DNA of 64,000 nucleotides from Candidatus Krumholzibacteriota bacterium (GTDB lineage: Bacteria > Krumholzibacteriota > Krumholzibacteriia > JAJRXK01), in contig JAJRXK010000005.1 in the NCBI GenBank assembly GCA_024276305.1, positions 1 to 64,000 on the forward strand, in the 5' to 3' direction. The notes under the pieces are model-generated. The model was given only the letters and a program-made list of their open reading frames with translations, was not told where the DNA came from and did no database searches. The position numbers and the translations under genes were made by a program. Below, one piece after another: positions 23,990 to 32,744 of the stretch. The number at the start of each line of letters is the position of its first letter. Position 1 is the first letter of the stretch.

Positions 23990-24895
23990 ATGGAAACCAC
24001 CCTCCACAGCCGGGAAGGGCTCGGAACTCTGTTGCCGGGCGAACGGGAGGCCTTTTTGGCCCTCGTGGACCGCAGCTTCGGCTGCGGGCCGGGTCAGAGC
24101 ATGGGGAAAGTCTGTCCCACTGCCCTGGATTCGACCAATGCAGGACACCATTTCGTGGTACGCAGAGAAGGACGCATCGTCGCCGCCGCCGCGGCGCTGG
24201 GCCGGACCTGGCTCAGTTCCTGGGGGCCGACCCAGGTGGCCGTCCTGGGCTGCTTCGCCACCGATCCCCAATGGCGAGGGCGGGGACTCAGCCGGGCCCT
24301 TCAATCGCACATGGTCGAGACCTTGGGGGAGGAGGGTTTCGAAGTGGCTCTGCTCTGGACCGACCAACCTGGGGTCTACCGTCGTCGGGGATTCGCCGCC
24401 TGCGGTCGCGAGATCCATCTCCAGATCACCGAGGCCTTCGATCCTCCCGCCGAGGGTCTGACCCTGCGGTGGGCGGGGGTGGAGGACGGGACGGAGCTCG
24501 ATCGACTCTACCGCCATCACCGCTACCGGGCGCAGCGGCGTCCCTCGGACTGGCGGGCCTTCTTGGCTCCGGGCATCTCTCGGGTGCTGATGGCCCTTCG
24601 AGAGGAGGAGGTCGTGGCCTACGCCGCCCTGGAAAAGGGGCATGACTTCGAAGGATATGTCCACGACTTCGGGGGGGCGCGCGCGGCCGTCCACCGGCTG
24701 TGGGCCGCCCTGCGCGACCACGGTGCGCGGCATGTGCTCGTGCCCGCCGGGGCGGAGGCCTATCTCGAGGGGGGCGCCGAGTCCTTGCCTCGCCGCGACC
24801 AATTCGCGGCCTACGGCCTGAAATTGACGGCCGCGGCCACTCGCTCCTCGCTCGAGGAGTGGGAATTCGCAGCCTGGGGTTTCGATTCCGCATGA
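23990..24895 (+). CDS. GNAT-family N-acetyltransferase
   Basis: A 301-aa acetyltransferase. The acetyl-CoA-binding motif A is CFATDPQWRGRGLSRALQSH (about residues 82-101), followed by a motif-B-like YRRRGFAACGREIHL. The C-terminal half (about 165-295) looks like a second, degenerate GNAT fold. It is divergent from fliC and overlaps the glycosyltransferase gene by ATGA, suggesting both act on one substrate. Flagellin or its glycan is a reasonable guess from position; nothing in the sequence identifies the acceptor. Confidence 0.75.
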   Translation: METTLHSREGLGTLLPGEREAFLALVDRSFGCGPGQSMGKVCPTALDSTNAGHHFVVRREGRIVAAAAALGRTWLSSWGPTQVAVLGCFATDPQWRGRGLSRALQSHMVETLGEEGFEVALLWTDQPGVYRRRGFAACGREIHLQITEAFDPPAEGLTLRWAGVEDGTELDRLYRHHRYRAQRRPSDWRAFLAPGISRVLMALREEEVVAYAALEKGHDFEGYVHDFGGARAAVHRLWAALRDHGARHVLVPAGAEAYLEGGAESLPRRDQFAAYGLKLTAAATRSSLEEWEFAAWGFDSA

Positions 24896-26058
24896 AGCAC
24901 CATCGTCTCAGCCTGTGCATGATCGTGCGCGACGAAGAAGACGTTCTGGCCGCCGCCCTCGACTCCGTGCGGTCGGTGGTCGACGAGATCGTGGTCGTGG
25001 ACACCGGGAGCGAGGACGAAACGCCTACGATCGCCCGTCGCTACGGGGCCCATCTGATCTTCGAGACCTGGCGAGACGACTTCTCGAGGGCCCGGAATGT
25101 GGCCCTCGATGCCGCTACCGCCGACTGGATCCTGATCCTCGACGCCGACGAGAGGGTGGATCGGGAAGACCTCGGGCGAGTGACGGAGCTGGTCAGTGCG
25201 CCGCCCGACCGCGCCTACACCTTTCGCCAGTTGACCTACTTGGACCATGGAGGAGCCGCCGGAATGCGATCGGCGGCCGCGGCTCCCCCGCCCTACTCCC
25301 AGTGGTGCGGCTATGTGGAGGCTCGCCAGACCCGGCTCTTTCCGGCGCGGTCCTCCCTGCGCTACGAGGGGCGTGTCCACGAGGAAATCGCCTCCGCCCT
25401 CGGTCGCAGCGGAGTGGAGAGCGTGGATGCGTCGATCGTCATCCATCATTTGGGGAAGGTGAGGGACGAGCACCGGCGGCGCCGCAAACGCGAGCTCTAC
25501 CTTCGACTTGCGCAGTCCAAGGTCGCCGAGAGGGGGGATGGACCCTCTGCTTTCGAATTGGGGGTGGCCTTGGTCGAGGTCGGTGAAGTGGATTCAGCCC
25601 TCGAGATCCTTCTGAAGGCCGTCCCTCTCCTCGAGGAAAGCGGCCCGCGGGCTCAGTGCGTGGCCGCCGCCTCGCGGGCGATGTGCCGCCTGGACCGCAG
25701 CGGGGAGGCGGTCGCCTACCTCTACGAACAGCTCCCCTCGGTGGCCACTGTGCTGCCGGTGTGGGAGGCCCTGGCGGATGTCCACCATCGGCAGGGGCAG
25801 CACGACCTGGCGGTGACCATCCTCCACCGGGCGCTCCCCCTCTTTCCGGACCAACTCCAGCTCTGGGCCCTGCTGGGAAAGAGCTACCTGGCGCTGCACC
25901 AATTCGACCTGGCGGCCCGCAGTTTCGAGCGGTGGCACGCCCTGGGGGGACGGACGGCGTCCCTTCTCCAGGATTGGGCGGCGGCTGCGGAACGGTGTGG
26001 AATGACCGGGCCACCGATCGAGAGGCCTCTGGCCTTCCCCGCAGCCGATTCCGGCTAA
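24892..26058 (+). CDS. GT2 glycosyltransferase with C-terminal TPR region
   Basis: A 388-aa protein. The N-terminal GT-A domain shows LSLCMIVRDEEDVLAAALDS, VDEIVVVDTGSEDETPTIAR and the metal/nucleotide-binding motif ILDADE (Asp84, Asp86). From about residue 215 onward it is helical with TPR-like units (HHRQGQHDLAVTILHRALPL; LLGKSYLALHQFDLAARSFE). GT2-TPR proteins of this type modify proteins or peptides in several bacteria. The position next to fliC makes it the best candidate for flagellin glycosylation. The stop codon overlaps a sigma-28 promoter for flgM. Confidence 0.8.
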   Translation: MKHHRLSLCMIVRDEEDVLAAALDSVRSVVDEIVVVDTGSEDETPTIARRYGAHLIFETWRDDFSRARNVALDAATADWILILDADERVDREDLGRVTELVSAPPDRAYTFRQLTYLDHGGAAGMRSAAAAPPPYSQWCGYVEARQTRLFPARSSLRYEGRVHEEIASALGRSGVESVDASIVIHHLGKVRDEHRRRRKRELYLRLAQSKVAERGDGPSAFELGVALVEVGEVDSALEILLKAVPLLEESGPRAQCVAAASRAMCRLDRSGEAVAYLYEQLPSVATVLPVWEALADVHHRQGQHDLAVTILHRALPLFPDQLQLWALLGKSYLALHQFDLAARSFERWHALGGRTASLLQDWAAAAERCGMTGPPIERPLAFPAADSG

Positions 26059-26083
26059 AGATTCCGACTTGAGGACCCGATAC
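26056..26083 (+). promoter_or_regulatory. Sigma-28 (FliA) promoter of flgM
   Basis: TAAA (26056-26059), 16 bases, CCCGATAC (26076-26083). The -35 flank TAAAGAT-CC is nearly identical to that of the fliC promoter. It overlaps the stop codon of the upstream gene. The start would be near 26091. Confidence 0.6.
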
Positions 26084-26087
26084 TCTG

Positions 26088-26157
26088 GGTGCGGTTGGTA
26101 GAGCTCCTTCGGGAGCCGGCGAAACCGGCGGAAGGGCCGGGTCACCCCAACGCCACC
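26088..26157 (+). promoter_or_regulatory. Structured 5' leader of flgM
   Basis: An outer stem of about 10 bp (26088-26098 with 26147-26157, two bulges) encloses a UUCG-capped hairpin (26103-26107 with 26112-26116) and two mutually exclusive hairpins, CCGG-CGAAA-CCGG (26116-26128) and CCGGC-N6-GCCGG (26125-26140). It starts right at the predicted transcription start. No known riboswitch class was recognised. The remaining leader to 26280 shows nothing further. Confidence 0.45.
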
Positions 26158-26280
26158 AAGGGTTCGGAGACTCCTCATCGTTTCCGAATGGACCCAGACT
26201 TGCTACCATGATGGCGAGTTCTGGAATCGACCCTTGTGGCACCGAGGCTTCTCGCGAAGAGAGCCCTCGGAGGAGTGACC

Positions 26281-26673
26281 ATGGCAACCGAACCGCTCAA
26301 AGCCCCTGCCATCGGCACGAATGTTCCCCGGCCCGCCGGACAGAGCCCCAAAGGGGTTCAGCCGGGTGCCCTGGATCCGGGGTCGGGACGAAAGTCCGCG
26401 ACCACTCCGGAGGCCATTGGCGGAGATTCGGGGGAAAAGGTCCAGATCTCGAAGGCAGCGCGCGAGCTGCTGAGGCAGAGCGAACTCATGGGACAAGCTC
26501 GAGAAACCCTCGATTCCCACCCCGGCATCCGCTCCGATCGGGTGGCCGAAGTGCGGGCGCGTCTCGAAGCCGGAGTCTACGACACCAAGGCGGTCAAGGA
26601 TGAGCTGGCCGACCGGCTGACCACCATCCTCGGAGACCTGCCCTATCGGAACCTGCTGCCCAAGGGGGAGTAG
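26281..26673 (+). CDS. flgM: Anti-sigma-28 factor FlgM
   Basis: A 130-aa inhibitor of FliA that is exported through the finished hook. The N-terminal half is disordered and Pro/Gly-rich; the C-terminal sigma-binding region is SDRVAEVRARLEAGVYDTKA followed by a helix KDELADRLTTIL. VQISKAARELL before it is also typical. GGAGG precedes the ATG by seven bases. The sigma-28 promoter upstream makes a feedback loop with fliA. Confidence 0.88.
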   Translation: MATEPLKAPAIGTNVPRPAGQSPKGVQPGALDPGSGRKSATTPEAIGGDSGEKVQISKAARELLRQSELMGQARETLDSHPGIRSDRVAEVRARLEAGVYDTKAVKDELADRLTTILGDLPYRNLLPKGE

Positions 26674-26800
26674 GCGCGAGCGCCTCCCTCCTCTCCTCCG
26701 GATTCCCGAAGCGAACAGCAGGCGAAAAAGCCTTGGCGTCATGCCCGGGCCATGGTAAGAAACCATCCAAGAGGCCTGGCCGATCCCCAGCCACCGGAGG

Positions 26801-28924
26801 ATGGAACCACCCGTGGGCGAGACCGCGCGCGCGTATTGTCCCCTTGCGGACGAGGAATTGATTCGTCTCCTGGGCGATCTGGGCCACGAGGTGGTCACCA
26901 CCGCCGAGGGAGCGGATGTGGTGATCCTTTCGGCCACCGATCCCGACGAGATTCTGGGCGCGATGAGTCGCCCCCGGGATCGGGACCCTTCGGTGCCCCT
27001 GCTCGTCTTCGGGCCGGCCACCGCCGACCCCCGGATGGTGGCGGCAGCCCTGCGAGCCGGAGCGGTGGATTGGATGGCCCGGGGCTGCACGGCAACCGAA
27101 TTCGAGGACTTCTTTCAAACCAACCTGCAACGGGGACGGCTCGACCGGGAACGGCGGGGGGTGGTCGACTTCCTCGAGCGGCACGATCGCAGCTTGGCCG
27201 AAGATCGCCGACAGACCCAACAGAAGGTCGCCGAACTCGCAGCGGAGCTGAGTTCGACCCACGCCCAACTCGAGATCGCCCACCAGCAGCTCCGAGGCCG
27301 GGTGGCCCAGCTGGTCATGCTCTACCAGATCGGACGCGACCTGGCCTCGAGGCCCAATTGGGACGAAGCTCTCGAGAGTTTCCTCACCACCCTGACCGGA
27401 TTCCTCGGCGCCGATGGCGCCGCCCTCTTTCTCACTTCGGGAGGGGGAGCCCGGGTCACTGCCCGCAGCGTCTGCGCTCTGTCAGAGGGAGAGGTCGAGG
27501 AAGCCCTCGGTCCCTTGGGACGTCGAGCCGCCGAGGGTGGTTGCGATTCCACGCTGCTCCCCCTCGCCGAGCTGGGTCGCAGCCGACCCGTGGGCTGCGT
27601 GGACTATTCCGAGGTGTGGGAGAGGACCCTTCTGCCCCTCTGTCAGCGGGGGGGGGAGCTGGGCTATCTCCTCCTCAAGAAGTCCTACGAGGACCGCGCG
27701 GCCTTCGAGAACGACTACTACTTCCTCATCACCATTCAGACCGTGCTGGCCGAAGAGGTGAGTTCGGCCCAGGCGATGGCGGAACTGCGCAAGCTCAAGG
27801 ATTTCCACGAGCGGACCTTCGACCACATGCGCAGCGGCGTGTTCACCGTGGGTGCGGAGGGTACGGTGGGCTTTGCGAATCGCCGGGTTCGCGAACTCTT
27901 CGGCCGGGATCCGGCCGGCGTTCTGGTGGCCGAGTTCTTGGATCTGGGTCCCGAGGCCCCTTCGATCCACACCTGGATGAATGGGGTGGTGACGGGAACG
28001 ACCCGCAGCGTCGACGCCTGGCTGCGGCCGATGGACGGGTCGGCAGCCATTCCGGTTTCGGTGGTCGGCTCTCCGCTGCCGGGGGATCTGCCGGACGAGA
28101 CCAATGTGGTCTGCGTGGTCGAAGATCAGCGCGAGGTGCGAGCCCTCGATGCCGAGCGGCGTCGAGCTTCCCGGCAGAAAGAGCATCTGATCATGGCCGC
28201 GGAGTGGGCCCACGACGTTCGGACTCCCCTCACCGGCATCCTCCACAGTGCGGAGCTCCTGGCCGATGCCCTGGGGAAGGATTCTCCCAAGAGGAAGCAC
28301 CTGGAGGTCGTCGAGGCCGAAGTGCGCCGGATCAACGAACTGGTCTCGAATTTCTTGGACTACGCCCGCCCGGCCGATCTGAAGTGCCAGCCCACTGCGC
28401 TGGTGCCGGTGGTCCAAGCAGGGGTGGAACTTCAGCGGGGCCCGGCCGCCGGCCGAGGAGTCCAGCTCCACTTCGATTGCCGTATCGCCGAGCGGGACTG
28501 CTTCGACTTGGACGGGGCGGCTCTGAAACAGGTGCTCCTCAATCTCATCCAGAATGCGGTGGAGGCTTCGCCCACCCCGGGAGAGGTCTTGGTCCGCGTC
28601 ACTCCCCACCCGGGCGATCCGGCTCTCGACGGTCGGGCCTCGGTCCACATCGACGTGGTGGATGCGGGGCCTGGAGTGACCGCGGAGAACATCGATCGTC
28701 TGTTCATTCCATTCTTCACCACGAAGGCCCAGGGGACGGGACTGGGTCTAGCGATCTCGGAGAAGGTTGCACGAGCCCACGGGGGACACTTGCGCTATCT
28801 CCGGGAGAATGATCGTACCGTCATGAGAATCGTCCTCCCCTGGAGGGAGAGCGATGTCGCCACGTTTGGTGGGAGCGATGTCCTCCACCAAGGAACGGAA
28901 TCCGAACTCGAGGCGAGGGGCTGA
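26801..28924 (+). CDS. Soluble PAS/GAF histidine kinase (FleS/NtrB type)
   Basis: A 707-aa cytoplasmic kinase. Order: receiver-like N-terminus (about 10-115; no clear phospho-Asp), coiled coil (about 125-165), GAF domain (about 175-320), PAS domain (about 345-440), HisKA with H-box EWAHDVRTPLTGIL (His471), and a complete ATPase domain (N-box NLIQNAVEA; VDAGPGV; GTGLGLAIS). No membrane segment is visible. It is followed after three bases by an NtrC-type regulator, its obvious partner. ATG at 26801 abuts GGAGG; GTG at 26813 is the alternative start. Together they may sense a flagellar assembly checkpoint. Confidence 0.85.
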   Translation: MEPPVGETARAYCPLADEELIRLLGDLGHEVVTTAEGADVVILSATDPDEILGAMSRPRDRDPSVPLLVFGPATADPRMVAAALRAGAVDWMARGCTATEFEDFFQTNLQRGRLDRERRGVVDFLERHDRSLAEDRRQTQQKVAELAAELSSTHAQLEIAHQQLRGRVAQLVMLYQIGRDLASRPNWDEALESFLTTLTGFLGADGAALFLTSGGGARVTARSVCALSEGEVEEALGPLGRRAAEGGCDSTLLPLAELGRSRPVGCVDYSEVWERTLLPLCQRGGELGYLLLKKSYEDRAAFENDYYFLITIQTVLAEEVSSAQAMAELRKLKDFHERTFDHMRSGVFTVGAEGTVGFANRRVRELFGRDPAGVLVAEFLDLGPEAPSIHTWMNGVVTGTTRSVDAWLRPMDGSAAIPVSVVGSPLPGDLPDETNVVCVVEDQREVRALDAERRRASRQKEHLIMAAEWAHDVRTPLTGILHSAELLADALGKDSPKRKHLEVVEAEVRRINELVSNFLDYARPADLKCQPTALVPVVQAGVELQRGPAAGRGVQLHFDCRIAERDCFDLDGAALKQVLLNLIQNAVEASPTPGEVLVRVTPHPGDPALDGRASVHIDVVDAGPGVTAENIDRLFIPFFTTKAQGTGLGLAISEKVARAHGGHLRYLRENDRTVMRIVLPWRESDVATFGGSDVLHQGTESELEARG

Positions 28925-28927
28925 ACC

Positions 28928-30334
28928 ATGTCCACGAAACAAAACGTGCTCATCTGCGATGACCAGGTGACGATTCGTTCTTCCCTGGGGGAATCCCTAC
29001 GGGACGAAGGCTTCGTCGTGAGGGAGGCAGAGGACGGCGCCACCGCGATCGCGGCGGTACGCAAGGAGGTGCCGGACCTGGTCCTGCTCGACCTGAAACT
29101 GCCGGACTCCACCGGCGTCGAGGTGCTGAGGGAGCTCAGGGAGAGCGGAGTCGACGTTCCGGTGATTCTCATGACGGCCTACGGCGATACTCCGACCGCG
29201 GTCGAAGCCATGAAGCTCGGGGCCTACGATTTCGTGGCCAAGCCCTACAGCCTGGCCGAGATGAAGGCCAAGGTGCACGGCGCGCTCAAGGCTCGCGGAA
29301 GAGAACGGTCGGCCGCGCGTGAGGAGGTCTCGAAGTCCGGGGGCCTCTATCTGGAGATGCTCAAGTCCACGCCGGGTCTGGCCAAGGTGGCCGAGACGGT
29401 GGAGCAGGTGGGGCGGAGCCGGGCCGGCAACCAGGCCTCCGTCCTCATCACCGGAGAGAGCGGATGCGGGAAGGAGATCGTGTCGAGGGCGATCCACGAA
29501 GTGAGTCATCCGGGGGCCGCATTCATGGAGATCAACTGCGCTGCGGTTCCGGACACCCTTCTCGAGAGCGAGCTCTTCGGGCATGAGAAGGGGGCCTTCA
29601 CCGATGCGAAGAATGCGAAGGAGGGCCTCTTCGAGTTGGCCGGACAGGGGACGATCTTTCTCGACGAGATCGGCGAGATGGGAGTCACCCTGCAGAGCCG
29701 TCTGCTGCGAGTCATCGAGAGTCGCACCTTTCGACGCGTCGGGGGCAAACGGGAGAAAGAGGTTCGGGCCCGGATCGTGGCCGCGACCAATCGCGAGCTG
29801 CAGCGGGCGATTCACGAAGGACTGTTCCGCAATGATCTCTACTTCCGCCTGCAGGTCATCGAGATTCACGTTCCTCCGCTGAGAGAGCGTCCCGACGATG
29901 TCGCGGTGCTGGCTCAGGCCTTCGTGGACGTCTTCAACCGCGAACTCGGTCTGGAGTGCGCGCCGCTGAGCCCGAAGATGGGAGAGATCCTGCAGAGCTA
30001 CCCCTGGCCGGGGAATGTTCGCGAGCTGAAGAATCTCATGCGGCGCATCATGATTCTGGAAGAGCCCACCGAGATTCTGCCCCATCATCTGCCCGATCAC
30101 GTGCAGAGGGGACGCAACCCTCGGGTTGCGGGGCAGAGTGAGGTGGATCGCATCGGTCGCGAGCTCTTGCCGATGGCCGAAGTCGAGCGCATTCACCTGC
30201 TGCACACTCTCGAGGCCACCAACAACAACAAGAGCAAGGCGGCGCGGATCCTCGGCATCAGTCGACAGACCCTCCGGGAGAAGCTCAAGGCTTATGAAGC
30301 CAACGCCGGTGGAGACCAAAGCGACACGGAATGA
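28928..30334 (+). CDS. NtrC-family sigma-54 response regulator (FleR-like)
   Basis: A 468-aa activator: receiver (phospho-acceptor Asp55 in LLDLKLPD), AAA+ domain with Walker A GESGCGKE and Walker B TIFLDEIGEM, and a Fis-type helix-turn-helix (KSKAARILGISRQTLREKLK). The sigma-54 contact loop reads GAFTDA (residues 222-227) instead of GAFTGA. It is paired with the kinase just upstream. It is one of three sigma-54 activators here; its targets cannot be told apart from those of the second one. Confidence 0.92.
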   Translation: MSTKQNVLICDDQVTIRSSLGESLRDEGFVVREAEDGATAIAAVRKEVPDLVLLDLKLPDSTGVEVLRELRESGVDVPVILMTAYGDTPTAVEAMKLGAYDFVAKPYSLAEMKAKVHGALKARGRERSAAREEVSKSGGLYLEMLKSTPGLAKVAETVEQVGRSRAGNQASVLITGESGCGKEIVSRAIHEVSHPGAAFMEINCAAVPDTLLESELFGHEKGAFTDAKNAKEGLFELAGQGTIFLDEIGEMGVTLQSRLLRVIESRTFRRVGGKREKEVRARIVAATNRELQRAIHEGLFRNDLYFRLQVIEIHVPPLRERPDDVAVLAQAFVDVFNRELGLECAPLSPKMGEILQSYPWPGNVRELKNLMRRIMILEEPTEILPHHLPDHVQRGRNPRVAGQSEVDRIGRELLPMAEVERIHLLHTLEATNNNKSKAARILGISRQTLREKLKAYEANAGGDQSDTE

Positions 30335-30347
30335 TCCGCTGTTCGAA

Positions 30348-30374
30348 GAGGGTGGTCAGTCCCTGGCCACCCTC
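30348..30374 (+). terminator. Hairpin after the first NtrC gene
   Basis: A 10-bp stem GAGGGTGGTC/GGCCACCCTC with a 7-base loop, 14 bases after the stop codon. No T tract follows, so intrinsic termination is uncertain. The rest of the gap to 30540 shows nothing recognisable. Confidence 0.45.
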
Positions 30375-30545
30375 GCGGGCGGAGGATGCGGTGGGATCGT
30401 TCTCCCTGCCCTCTTCTCCTCCGGAGACGGTCGCTGCGAGAAGGCCTCATTCTTCTCGACTGCCATCTAACTCCTTGAGCTGTAACTAGATACAGACAAG
30501 CCAACCCCAATGCTTCGGATTCGGTCTCCTCGCCGGAGGGGTGGG

Positions 30546-30558
30546 GGCAAGCCTTGCC
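30546..30558. promoter_or_regulatory. Palindrome, candidate activator (EBP) site
   Basis: GGCAAG-C-CTTGCC, the same 6+1+6 palindrome as at 10992-11004. Here it ends 16 bases before the -24 element of a sigma-54 promoter, closer than enhancers usually lie. Confidence 0.5.
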
Positions 30559-30574
30559 CTGCACTCGGAAGGGG

Positions 30575-30589
30575 TGGCACCTGACTTGC
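30575..30589 (+). promoter_or_regulatory. Sigma-54 promoter of the TPR-flgB-fliJ operon
   Basis: TGGCAC-N5-TTGC, exact -24/-12 match. The start would be near 30601, before the AAGGGAGGG ribosome site of the TPR gene. No other promoter is evident before fliJ, so this may drive about 10 kb. Confidence 0.82.
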
Positions 30590-30621
30590 GCTCGGCCCTT
30601 TCGAAGGGAGGGCGCATCTTC

Positions 30622-31668
30622 ATGCCCCGTCGTATGACCGTTCGACTCTTGATTCTCGTCCTTGGCCTGGGGTCGAGTGCTGGCGTCTCCGCCTTGGAGG
30701 CCCCGGACCTGCGACGCGTCGATGCTCTTCTGGGGCGTCTCGACGCGGCCGCGGTGGACCCTCTCGAGCTGACCGTCGAAGTGCCGCCGGTGCCCGAGTC
30801 GGTCGAAGACCTCGACACACGGCAGTCCTTGGCCATTGCCCGCGCCATCCGAACCCTCGAGACCTCAGTGGACACGACCCTCGCCATTCTGGAGGGCGAT
30901 GTTCTGACCCCACTCTCCTTGGCCCGAAACTACCGGCACCTGGGAATGCGTCGTCGAGCCCTCCGTTGGTACGACGGTGCGGTCACTGCGGACAAGGATC
31001 AGGAATACTCGGTGACCCTGCGTCGGGAGATCTCCGAATGCACCGCGGAACTCGGCGACAGCGCACTGGTGGTCGAGGCCATCCTGCAAAACCTTCGTCT
31101 CGGCCCTGCGTCTCGGGTCGATGACCACACTGCACTCCTGTTGAAGGAATTGGCGGACCGTCCCGCATCGACCGAATTGGTGGAGCTGGTGGAGAGGATC
31201 GAGGCCCGGCGGGGACCTCGGTCTCCCCGCCTCTCTCTGGCCATCGCCCAGTTCTGGCAGCGCCGGACCGAGAGCGGGAGGGCCCATGCGATCTATCGAG
31301 AGATGCTCCGGTTGGGAGAGGAAATGGATCTGGAGGTGACGGCAAGAGTGCTCAAGGGCCTCGCCGACACCGCCATCGACGTCGGTGATCTGGCGACCGG
31401 ATCCGAACTCTACCGCCGCTTCCAGAGCCACGACACCGGGCGCCTCAGTGCATGGAGCACCTACCGACTCGGTCAGCTCGCGGTGGTCGAGGGCCGCTTC
31501 GCCGACGCGGAGAAGAACTTTCGCAGCATTTGCGAACGGGAGAGCAGCACTCCCTGGCAGGACGATGCCTGCACCCAACTCGGCCAGACGCGTCAACTGA
31601 TCGAGATCGAGGACGCCCTCCGGCCATTCGGTTTGAGTCTCAACATGAAACGAGGGAGCGCGCGGTGA
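30622..31668 (+). CDS. Secreted TPR-repeat protein of the flagellar operon
   Basis: A 348-aa protein with a signal peptide (about residues 1-24, LLILVLGLGSSAGVSALEAP) and a helical body with TPR-like repeats (LARNYRHLGMRRRALRWYDG; STYRLGQLAVVEGRFADAEK). It is the first gene behind a sigma-54 promoter and overlaps the next gene (GTGA). A periplasmic role in flagellar or motor assembly is suggested by position; no named family is recognised. Confidence 0.7.
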   Translation: MPRRMTVRLLILVLGLGSSAGVSALEAPDLRRVDALLGRLDAAAVDPLELTVEVPPVPESVEDLDTRQSLAIARAIRTLETSVDTTLAILEGDVLTPLSLARNYRHLGMRRRALRWYDGAVTADKDQEYSVTLRREISECTAELGDSALVVEAILQNLRLGPASRVDDHTALLLKELADRPASTELVELVERIEARRGPRSPRLSLAIAQFWQRRTESGRAHAIYREMLRLGEEMDLEVTARVLKGLADTAIDVGDLATGSELYRRFQSHDTGRLSAWSTYRLGQLAVVEGRFADAEKNFRSICERESSTPWQDDACTQLGQTRQLIEIEDALRPFGLSLNMKRGSAR

Positions 31669-32033
31669 ACGATCTCATCCAGCGACTTCGCAGGGCCTAC
31701 GAGCGCGAGCTCGACCTCTACTGTGAGGTCGAATCGCTAGGGCGGCAGGGGATCTCTGCCGTTGAAGCGGGGCGATCGATCGAAGTCCTGAACGACATCA
31801 ACCGGCAGAAGCAAGGCCGTCTCAACGCGATCGCGGAAATCGAGATGGCGATTGCGGAGGACAAGGATGCCTGGCGCCGGGCCCGTGACGGGCGAGTCCT
31901 GAACGGAGAACTCGATTCTCTGCTGGAACGTCTCCGGCGACGGATCGAATCCATTCTGGAGATCGAACGCGAGACCGAACGCAGAATCGTCGAGAGTTCG
32001 GGAATCCTCGAATCGAAAGTGGCGACATCATGA
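31665..32033 (+). CDS. Small coiled-coil protein, unknown
   Basis: A 122-aa, charged, wholly helical protein (LIQRLRRAYERELDLYCEVE at the N-terminus; LERLRRRIESILEIERETER near the C-terminus). Length and helicity resemble flagellar export chaperones such as FlgN, but no signature supports that name. It overlaps the genes on both sides (GTGA and ATGA), placing it between a TPR protein and a histidine kinase in the sigma-54 operon. Confidence 0.65.
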   Translation: MNDLIQRLRRAYERELDLYCEVESLGRQGISAVEAGRSIEVLNDINRQKQGRLNAIAEIEMAIAEDKDAWRRARDGRVLNGELDSLLERLRRRIESILEIERETERRIVESSGILESKVATS

Positions 32034-32734
32034 GCACTCTCACCTCGCGGATGCCAAGTTCCGAATCCGCACCTGCAGTCCAGGGCGAAGCGGAGCTCTT
32101 TGCGGCGGCTCTCCATCAGGGACGAAACATCGTCATGTCCACTCGGGGATATGCGGAATTGATCGCGCGCCGGGAGATCTCGGCCGAGAAGCAGGACGAG
32201 TGGGTCGGACGCATCGTCCAGAACCTCGACCGCTTGGAAGAACTCTACTGCGGGCTCGAGCAGATCGGAAAGCTGGACGCGAGCACCGGGGATCCGGTCT
32301 CGCTCGCCTTGGCTGTCGACTGCGCCTGTCGATTGGCCTCCGCCAAACTGCGGCGTCGCGGGACGGAAGCCCACTTCGACCTCGAACTCGGCGCCGATCC
32401 GATCTTGGTGACCCGCGGCCAGCTCTTTTCGCGGGCGGTGGCGGCTTTCGTCGAGAACGCGATCGAGGCGGATCCCTCCAACACCGCGCGAGTCCAGCTC
32501 GTCCGGGACGAAGACGGAGGGTGGCGTCTGAGCATTCAAGACCACGGACCAGGAATGAGCGAGCAGGATCGGGAGCGGCTGGGGAAGTCGTTCTTCACCC
32601 GCAAGACCGGACGGATGGGCATGGGGGCCTACATGGGTCGCACCCTGCTCCACCGATTGGGCATGAATTTCACCGTGACCACGGTTCCCGCAGTGGGGAC
32701 CCGCGTCATGATTCAACCGCGGCGTGGCCGTTAG
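32030..32734 (+). CDS. Minimal soluble histidine kinase (FlgS-like)
   Basis: A 234-aa kinase core with no sensor domain and no membrane segment. The H-box is ALHQGRNIVMSTRGYAELI (His29), a variant of the usual H-E-L-R-N. The ATPase domain has its N-box (AFVENAIEADP), IQDHGPGM and MGMGAYMGRTLL. It immediately precedes an NtrC-type regulator, as FlgS precedes or accompanies FlgR in epsilonproteobacteria, where the soluble kinase senses the export apparatus. Confidence 0.82.
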   Translation: MSTLTSRMPSSESAPAVQGEAELFAAALHQGRNIVMSTRGYAELIARREISAEKQDEWVGRIVQNLDRLEELYCGLEQIGKLDASTGDPVSLALAVDCACRLASAKLRRRGTEAHFDLELGADPILVTRGQLFSRAVAAFVENAIEADPSNTARVQLVRDEDGGWRLSIQDHGPGMSEQDRERLGKSFFTRKTGRMGMGAYMGRTLLHRLGMNFTVTTVPAVGTRVMIQPRRGR

Positions 32735-32744
32735 GAGGAAACGA

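Noticed and set aside
26088..26157. A c-di-GMP-I (GEMM) riboswitch before flgM
   Set aside because: The element has GAAA and CCGG hairpins, but the conserved GCAAACC and GGACGCAAAGC blocks of that class are missing.
26237..26252. A sigma-54 promoter just before flgM
   Set aside because: TGGCAC is present, but no GC lies at the required distance; the sigma-28 site further upstream is the better promoter.
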